From: an uncultured Spirochaetota bacterium
GTDB lineage: Bacteria > Spirochaetota > UBA4802 > UBA5550
Length of the DNA: 64,000 bases
NCBI GenBank assembly: GCA_937872225.1
Contig: CALMRZ010000034.1
Span: forward strand, 29,896-93,895
Direction: 5' to 3'
Under the pieces are notes generated by a model, which was not told the origin of the DNA, ran no database searches, and worked only from the letters and a program-made list of their open reading frames with translations. Below are positions 59,648 to 64,000 of the stretch, one piece after another; position 1 is the stretch's first letter; every line of letters starts with the position of its first letter. The translations under genes were made by a program, and so were the position numbers.

Positions 59648-61347
59648 ATGAACACCGTGAACAAACTTGAAAAATCCGATATCGCCGCAATGACCGCCAT
59701 CGCCCTTTTGACACCGGACGTGACCACCCCTTCTTCTACAACTATCTGTACTGCATTGATTCGGCGAATTCCGCCCTGGGTATGCATTATTACAGCATGG
59801 AAACATTCCAGCCCCATGCCCCCGGGTATCCCCTGTTCATTTTCCTCGGGAAGGCGCTGCGCTTCATCGCCGGGGACGACAATCTGTCCCTCATACTTCT
59901 TGCCAACATATTCGCCTTGGCGGGGATTCTCCTGTTCTATCGCGTCCTCGCCGCCCTCTTCGGGAGGAACACGGCCCTCTGGGGGACCCTCATATTCGCC
60001 TTCAATCCCGTGTTCTGGTTCTACCGTGAAGTCGCCCTGACCTATGCCATTGACTGCTTCGCCACCGCGGCAGCACTGTACACGGCGCTCCTTGCCCGCG
60101 CGGCGCGGCCGGCCCGGGCCTTCTACGCGCAGATGGCGCTCCTTGCCCTGGTGGCCGGCTTCAGGCCGACCTCCATGCTCCTCCTGGCCGGCGTCGCCCT
60201 CTTTACGCTTGTCATCATCATCAAGCGGGAACGGGAAGCGGACCCCGGCGGGTATGCGCGAACCGTAATAAAGATGACCATGACGGGATCGTGCATCTTC
60301 GCCGCTATAGTGCTGACGTGGCTTGCGCCAACGGTCATGATGACCGGCAGGATTTCGCGTTTCCTCCATGTCATCAGAAGCTTCAGGAGCGAAACCTCGA
60401 GCCGCACGTCGATCCTAGACGGCGCCCCCATGGCCATGGTCGCAAACCAGATCCGGTATTTCAATTCCATCCTTCTCGCCTGCGTCCTGTGCGTTCTTCC
60501 GCTCCTGGCGGCGGGGACCGCCGCGCTCTGTTCGCGCGCTCTATACGGCAGGGCCGTGAAGGATGCGGGGATATCCTTCAGCAGGTCGGAGATCCTCCCC
60601 ATGCTTGCCTGCTCCCTGCTGCCACCGGTATTTGTCTACACCCTGGTGCACTTCGGGCAGCCGGGATACATCCTCATGCTGTTGCCTGCCATCATGGTGG
60701 TGGCCGCATTCGGGATCAGGGTCCTGGGCGGCACGCGCTGGGGGCTGGCCATCATCCTCCTTACGCTGGCGGCGCAGGCGTTTCTCATAACGGTGCCGGG
60801 AACCACGACCTATCCCTTCCGCACCAGGCTGTACGGCCATCATGAACTGTCCGCCGTCGACCGCGTTCTCAAGGGGATCACTCCCTACATCCTCTACTTC
60901 AACCTGAGCAGCGTCCGCGAGGACAATCTCCGGTATTCCCTCCTGATCGATGAAATCCGCCGCTTCACCGACGGCGCCGGTCCCGGCGAAACGCTCCTGA
61001 TAATCGACCAGCTTCATCCCTTCCACGAGGGCGCCGAGGTGCGGATGAACGAGCCCTGGGCATCGCATATGAAGTATTACTTTCCCGGGACAGACACGGC
61101 GATCGTGTCCGGCAACGAAGGAAAAAAGAGGGGCGCAATCATTAAGAATTACCGGAAGGCGTCAGAGGGAAGAGACATGCTCTGCTTTGACTGCAGGGCC
61201 CGCACGGCGGTGATCGTGACGCAGCAGCTGGATGACCGGGACATACCGAAGGGCCTCCGCTTTACCAAAAACAGCTTCACCTATGTCGCTGATATCTCAA
61301 AAACGGACCGGTTCAGTTTTCTGGGCCTGACCTTCGCGAGGAAATAG
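59648..61347 (+). pseudogene. GT39-type membrane glycosyltransferase with 5' frameshift
   Basis: The translation start at 59648 (GGGG 8 nt upstream) encodes MNTVNKLEKSDIAAMTAIALL. The sense then moves to another frame near a TTTT run at 59706-59709. In that frame GRDHPFFYNYLYCIDSANSALGMHYYSMETFQPHAPGYPLFIFLGKAL is read, the first periplasmic loop of GT39/ArnT-like enzymes with its catalytic Asp in DSAN. The remaining 520 residues have about ten helices and a soluble C-terminal part. Without a one-base correction the longest frame begins at 59782 and lacks that Asp. It may be a mutation or a base error. It ends the glycosylation cluster. Confidence 0.78.
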
Positions 61348-61374
61348 CCCGCAGGCCTGAGCGGCATTCCACGG

Positions 61375-61986
61375 CTAATCGATCTTGAAGGCGATCCATT
61401 CGGACCCGCCCCGGTCTTTTTTGACCCTGAGCCGCTCCATGGCCACCAGCTCGGCAAGGACCGAGAGGATGCTGTTCCGCTCCCATTTGAGGCGCTCCAT
61501 CGCCCGTCTCACGAAGGCGTCCCTGTTCAGAAGGCACCACTGGCCGGACCCGTCCCTCTTGCCCTCCGTTATCATCTCCGCGAGCACCATGGAGTACAGC
61601 CTCTGGACCCGGTCGTTCTTCGCGTAGACCATGAGCATCTCGTCGGTCTCCCGCAGGCGGTCGGAGAGGAGCTGAATGACGCTTACGGAAAATTCGTGGT
61701 TCTTCTGGACCGTCTTGTCAAAAGATTCGCGGTCCATCTTTATGAGGACGCAGTCCTCGACGGCAAGGGCGTTCGCGGAGCGGGGCATTGAATTAATGAC
61801 CGCCATCTCGCCGATGAACTCTCCTTCGCCCAGTATCCGTATCTTTTCGTCGAATGTCCCGATTCCCTTGCTGATCTGCACCCTGCCCTTGTGGATCATG
61901 TACATGAAATCCGCCGGATCGCCCTCGCGGAAGATGTAATCGCCTTTCTTGATATTGACCCCGAAATACTTGACCAGTTTGCTCAT
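61375..61986 (-). CDS. CRP/FNR-family cyclic-nucleotide-binding regulator
   Basis: A cyclic-nucleotide-binding beta-roll (residues about 10-115) shows FREGDPADFMYMIHKGRVQISKG and GEGEFIGEMAVINSMPRSANALAVEDCVL. The phosphate-binding Glu and Arg are in place (FIGEMA, PRSA). A dimer helix follows, then a C-terminal winged-helix region (about 150-203) that is not a clear CRP recognition helix, so DNA binding is less certain. It starts 41 bp after the DUF1846 gene, and GGAGG lies just upstream of the ATG. Confidence 0.85.
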   Translation of the reverse strand: MSKLVKYFGVNIKKGDYIFREGDPADFMYMIHKGRVQISKGIGTFDEKIRILGEGEFIGEMAVINSMPRSANALAVEDCVLIKMDRESFDKTVQKNHEFSVSVIQLLSDRLRETDEMLMVYAKNDRVQRLYSMVLAEMITEGKRDGSGQWCLLNRDAFVRRAMERLKWERNSILSVLAELVAMERLRVKKDRGGSEWIAFKID

Positions 61987-62027
61987 ACGCGCCTCCAGGA
62001 ATAACTACGGCAGTGCGCATCCGCAGC

Positions 62028-63542
62028 TTAAGCTATAAACAGGCTCTTGGTCGAAAAAAACGGCTCCGTGGTAAGGTTGATGCCCAGTTTCCTGAGCCCC
62101 GCCTCGTCGCCGGGCGTCGGGATATGGGTCATGTGCATCTCGCACGAGGCCAGTTCCTTCAGCTTCTCCATGGCCGCGTGGGCCGTGGGGTTCGTCGCCG
62201 CCCCTATCGAAAGGGCGATGAGGGTCTCCTCCAGGTTAAGGCTCAGGGACTTCGCCCCCAGGACGTCGCCCTTCATGCTCTTGATCGACTCGATGATCTG
62301 CGGCGACAGGAGATGGATGCGGTCCGGTATTTCCGCGAGCTTCTTGATGGCGTTGAGGATGACGCTCGTGGCGGCATGGAAGAGGGGGGAATTCTTTCCC
62401 GTCACGATGGTGCCGTCCTTGAGCTCGATGGCGGCGCCGCAGTATATGCCCTCGTTTCCCTTGCCCTGCTCCTTCGCCTCGACGGCCGCCCTCCGGGCCG
62501 GCGCGACCACGATCCGGTCCTCCTGCTTCACCGCCAGTTCGTCCATGAGGAGTTCCACCCGCTGGACCGTTTCCCTGCTCGCGAAGCCGACGGCATACTC
62601 GCAGGAATAGCGGAAATACCGCCGGATCGCCTCCTGCCGAGCAGCCTCGCGGACCGCCTCGTCATCGACGATGCCGAAGCCGGCGCAGTTGACGCCCATG
62701 TCCGTGGGGGACTTGTACATGGATTTCCCGCCCATGATCCTCTCTAGAATTCTTCTCAGCACGGGGAAGGTGTCAACGTCCCGGTTATAGTTCACGGCGA
62801 TCGAGCCGTAGGCTTCCTGGTGGAAGGGGTCAATGAGGTTGAAGTCCCCGATGTCGGCCGTGGCCGCCTCGTAGGCGATATTGACCGGGTGCTTGAGGGG
62901 GATGTTCCAGATCGGGAAGGTCTCGAATTTCGCGTACCCGCTCTGGATGTTGCGCTTGTGGTCATGGTAGACCTGGGAGAGGCACGTGGCCATTTTCCCG
63001 CTCCCGGGGCCGGGGCCGGTCACGACCACCAGGGGGCTCTTCGTCTCGATGTACTCGTTGGCGCCGTATCCCTCGTCGCTCACCACCAGGTCCACGTCGG
63101 TGGGATATCCCTTGGTGTAGCGGTGCGTGTAGACCTTGATGTTCTGGCGCTCCAGCTTGTTCTTGAATATGCTCGCCGCCGGCTGGTTCTCGTAGCGGGT
63201 GATCACCACCGCCAGGATGCTGATGCCCCAGTCCTTCAGGTCGTCGATGAGCTTCAGGGCGTCGGCGTCGTAGGTGATGCCGAAATCGGCCCGCACCTTT
63301 TTCCGCTCGATGTCGCCGGCATATATGCAGAGTATGATATCCGCGTTGTCGGAAAGCTTCTGGAGAAGACGCATTTTCACGTTCGGGTCATAGCCGGGAA
63401 GGACCCGCGCGGCATGGTAATCGAACATGAGTTTCCCGCCGAATTCAAGGTACAGCTTGTTGTTAAAGAGCTTCACCCGCTCCATGATCATGCTTTTCTG
63501 CTGGTTGAGATATTTTTCGTTGTCAAACCCGATTCTCTTCAT
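62028..63542 (-). CDS. DUF1846-family protein
   Basis: The 504-aa cytoplasmic protein begins KRIGFDNEKYLNQQKSMIMERV, as in the DUF1846 family, and has a P-loop-like TGPGPGSGKMATCLSQVYHD (about 178-197). KSPTDMGVNCAGFGI (about 278) and IVTGKNSPLFHAA (about 383) are further conserved blocks. Its reaction is not known to me; nucleotide binding is probable from the P-loop. ATG at 63542 is chosen for AGGGGA 8 nt upstream; the open frame extends to 63623. The CRP-like gene follows it. Confidence 0.9.
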   Translation of the reverse strand: MKRIGFDNEKYLNQQKSMIMERVKLFNNKLYLEFGGKLMFDYHAARVLPGYDPNVKMRLLQKLSDNADIILCIYAGDIERKKVRADFGITYDADALKLIDDLKDWGISILAVVITRYENQPAASIFKNKLERQNIKVYTHRYTKGYPTDVDLVVSDEGYGANEYIETKSPLVVVTGPGPGSGKMATCLSQVYHDHKRNIQSGYAKFETFPIWNIPLKHPVNIAYEAATADIGDFNLIDPFHQEAYGSIAVNYNRDVDTFPVLRRILERIMGGKSMYKSPTDMGVNCAGFGIVDDEAVREAARQEAIRRYFRYSCEYAVGFASRETVQRVELLMDELAVKQEDRIVVAPARRAAVEAKEQGKGNEGIYCGAAIELKDGTIVTGKNSPLFHAATSVILNAIKKLAEIPDRIHLLSPQIIESIKSMKGDVLGAKSLSLNLEETLIALSIGAATNPTAHAAMEKLKELASCEMHMTHIPTPGDEAGLRKLGINLTTEPFFSTKSLFIA

Positions 63543-63865
63543 CTGGCAATCCCCTATGGAATCTCTACACGGCACGGGCGATGTAGACATAATACACTGC
63601 TTTTTTTTATCGAAAAAAATCAAGACAAATTATTTAGCCTTACTGATAAACGCGTGAGCCGCGCTATTCTTTCTGCAACCCGCACTTTAAACTACGCAGA
63701 GTAAATGGTACACTATACATAAAAGTTCAATCGCCCAACAACACTGACTGTTTTCCACATCTCCATGAACAGCATAATGTGTCATCAATGAAGGGTTGTA
63801 ATAAATTCGCATTAAATATTAAAACCTCAAAAGATAATGATTTTAATTCATATTTTTAGATAAAT
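63543..63865. other. AT-rich divergent region upstream of the flagellin gene
   Basis: This 323-bp stretch, part of the 445-bp gap to 63987, is clearly more AT-rich than the rest of the window. It separates DUF1846 from the predicted flagellin gene. T-runs near 63600 may belong to the DUF1846 promoter, but no box pair with good spacing is clear. No gene is seen. Confidence 0.4.
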
Positions 63866-63873
63866 GCCGATAA
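63866..63873 (+). promoter_or_regulatory. sigma-28 (FliA-type) -10 box
   Basis: GCCGATAA is a perfect match to the flagellar sigma-28 -10 box. The matching -35 region (TTCATATT, 19 bp upstream) agrees with TAAAGTTT at about half the positions. Transcription would start near 63880, with a leader of about 108 nt before the ATG at 63988. That leader holds GGA several times, including the AAGGAGG ribosome-binding site. Confidence 0.7.
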
Positions 63874-63987
63874 TCAATTCAGAACGAATTTAGAATAATT
63901 TTTATATCTGACGAATAGCAGAATATACACAGAGAAATGTATCAGTGCCATCACGGACGGTGGCAGGGAATTTCAAGGAGGAAAAAT

Positions 63988-64000
63988 ATGATTATAAACC
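63988..64000 (+). CDS. flaB: start of a probable flagellin (FlaB) gene, cut by the window edge
   Basis: Only four full codons are visible: Met-Ile-Ile-Asn, then a codon starting with C. Spirochaetal FlaB core flagellins begin Met-Ile-Ile-Asn-His-Asn, and His codons start with C. AAGGAGG lies 6 nt upstream, a very strong site that suits an abundant protein, and the sigma-28 box at 63866 precedes it. The identity is inferred from these signals together, since the coding part itself is too short for proof. Confidence 0.6.

Overview
The window looks like chromosomal DNA from a GC-rich, non-host-type spirochaete. Three features support this. There is a P83/100-family gene (20941-22596). A new gene at the right edge starts Met-Ile-Ile-Asn, the opening of spirochaetal FlaB flagellin, behind a perfect GCCGATAA sigma-28 box. 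A large TPR membrane protein (10544-13813) resembles the periplasmic-flagellum collar protein. SpoIIE-type phosphatases with 7TMR-DISM receptors, PAS kinases and HD-GYP proteins fit a free-living, signalling-rich lifestyle. I found no tRNA, rRNA, CRISPR array, intact transposase or prophage. The taxonomic call is inference; no search was run.

Left third (1-17 kb): a truncated REC-PAS-PAS signalling protein, several unrecognised conserved genes, and a free-standing LON substrate-binding domain behind a promoter and a 17-bp leader hairpin. Then comes an envelope trio (YidD-domain protein plus two paralogous TPR/FPGxGxxYxG membrane proteins). It is followed by phosphatidylserine decarboxylase, a cytidylate-kinase-like gene cluster that includes a stand-alone LeuA regulatory domain, the long TPR protein, a tandem CBM48-like secreted protein, a STAS anti-anti-sigma factor, thioredoxin, and an ECF sigma factor with a membrane partner.

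Middle (17-42 kb): an ACT/phenylacetate-CoA ligase pair, a GCAxxG/GDPD/DUF5329 operon, P83/100, two TPM-domain genes (the second cut by an in-frame amber codon), a 7TMR-DISM SpoIIE phosphatase, an OmpA-family protein, and a PadR/MFS operon. Next is a secreted protein built from exact 17-residue repeats, then a lipid kinase, a CorA variant, and a complete branched-chain-type ABC operon (livK-livK-livHMGF) ending in a second phenylacetate-CoA ligase. The two livK genes show patches of recent sequence exchange, and each is followed by a GC-rich intercistronic hairpin.

Right third (42-64 kb): a lipoprotein, a three-PAS HisKA_2 kinase, a wrecked 7TMR-DISM/MCP gene, a flavin reductase, a purine permease with a SpoIIE phosphatase, a 108-bp palindromic repeat element, and an MBL-fold hydrolase. 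These are followed by a nitrogen module of amt, PII and a TorF-like porin. It is driven by a near-consensus sigma-54 promoter with two helically phased upstream palindromes, next to the gene for a GAF-AAA-Fis activator. The end holds a GAF/HD-GYP protein, a glycosylation cluster (nucleotidyltransferase, GT2, SMR-type transporter, frameshifted GT39-type enzyme), a CRP-like regulator, a DUF1846 protein and the flagellin start.

The strongest leads are the 17-residue repeat protein, the sigma-54 promoter and enhancer arrangement, the sigma-28 flagellin start, the in-frame amber in the TPM gene, and the collapsed receptor pseudogene.
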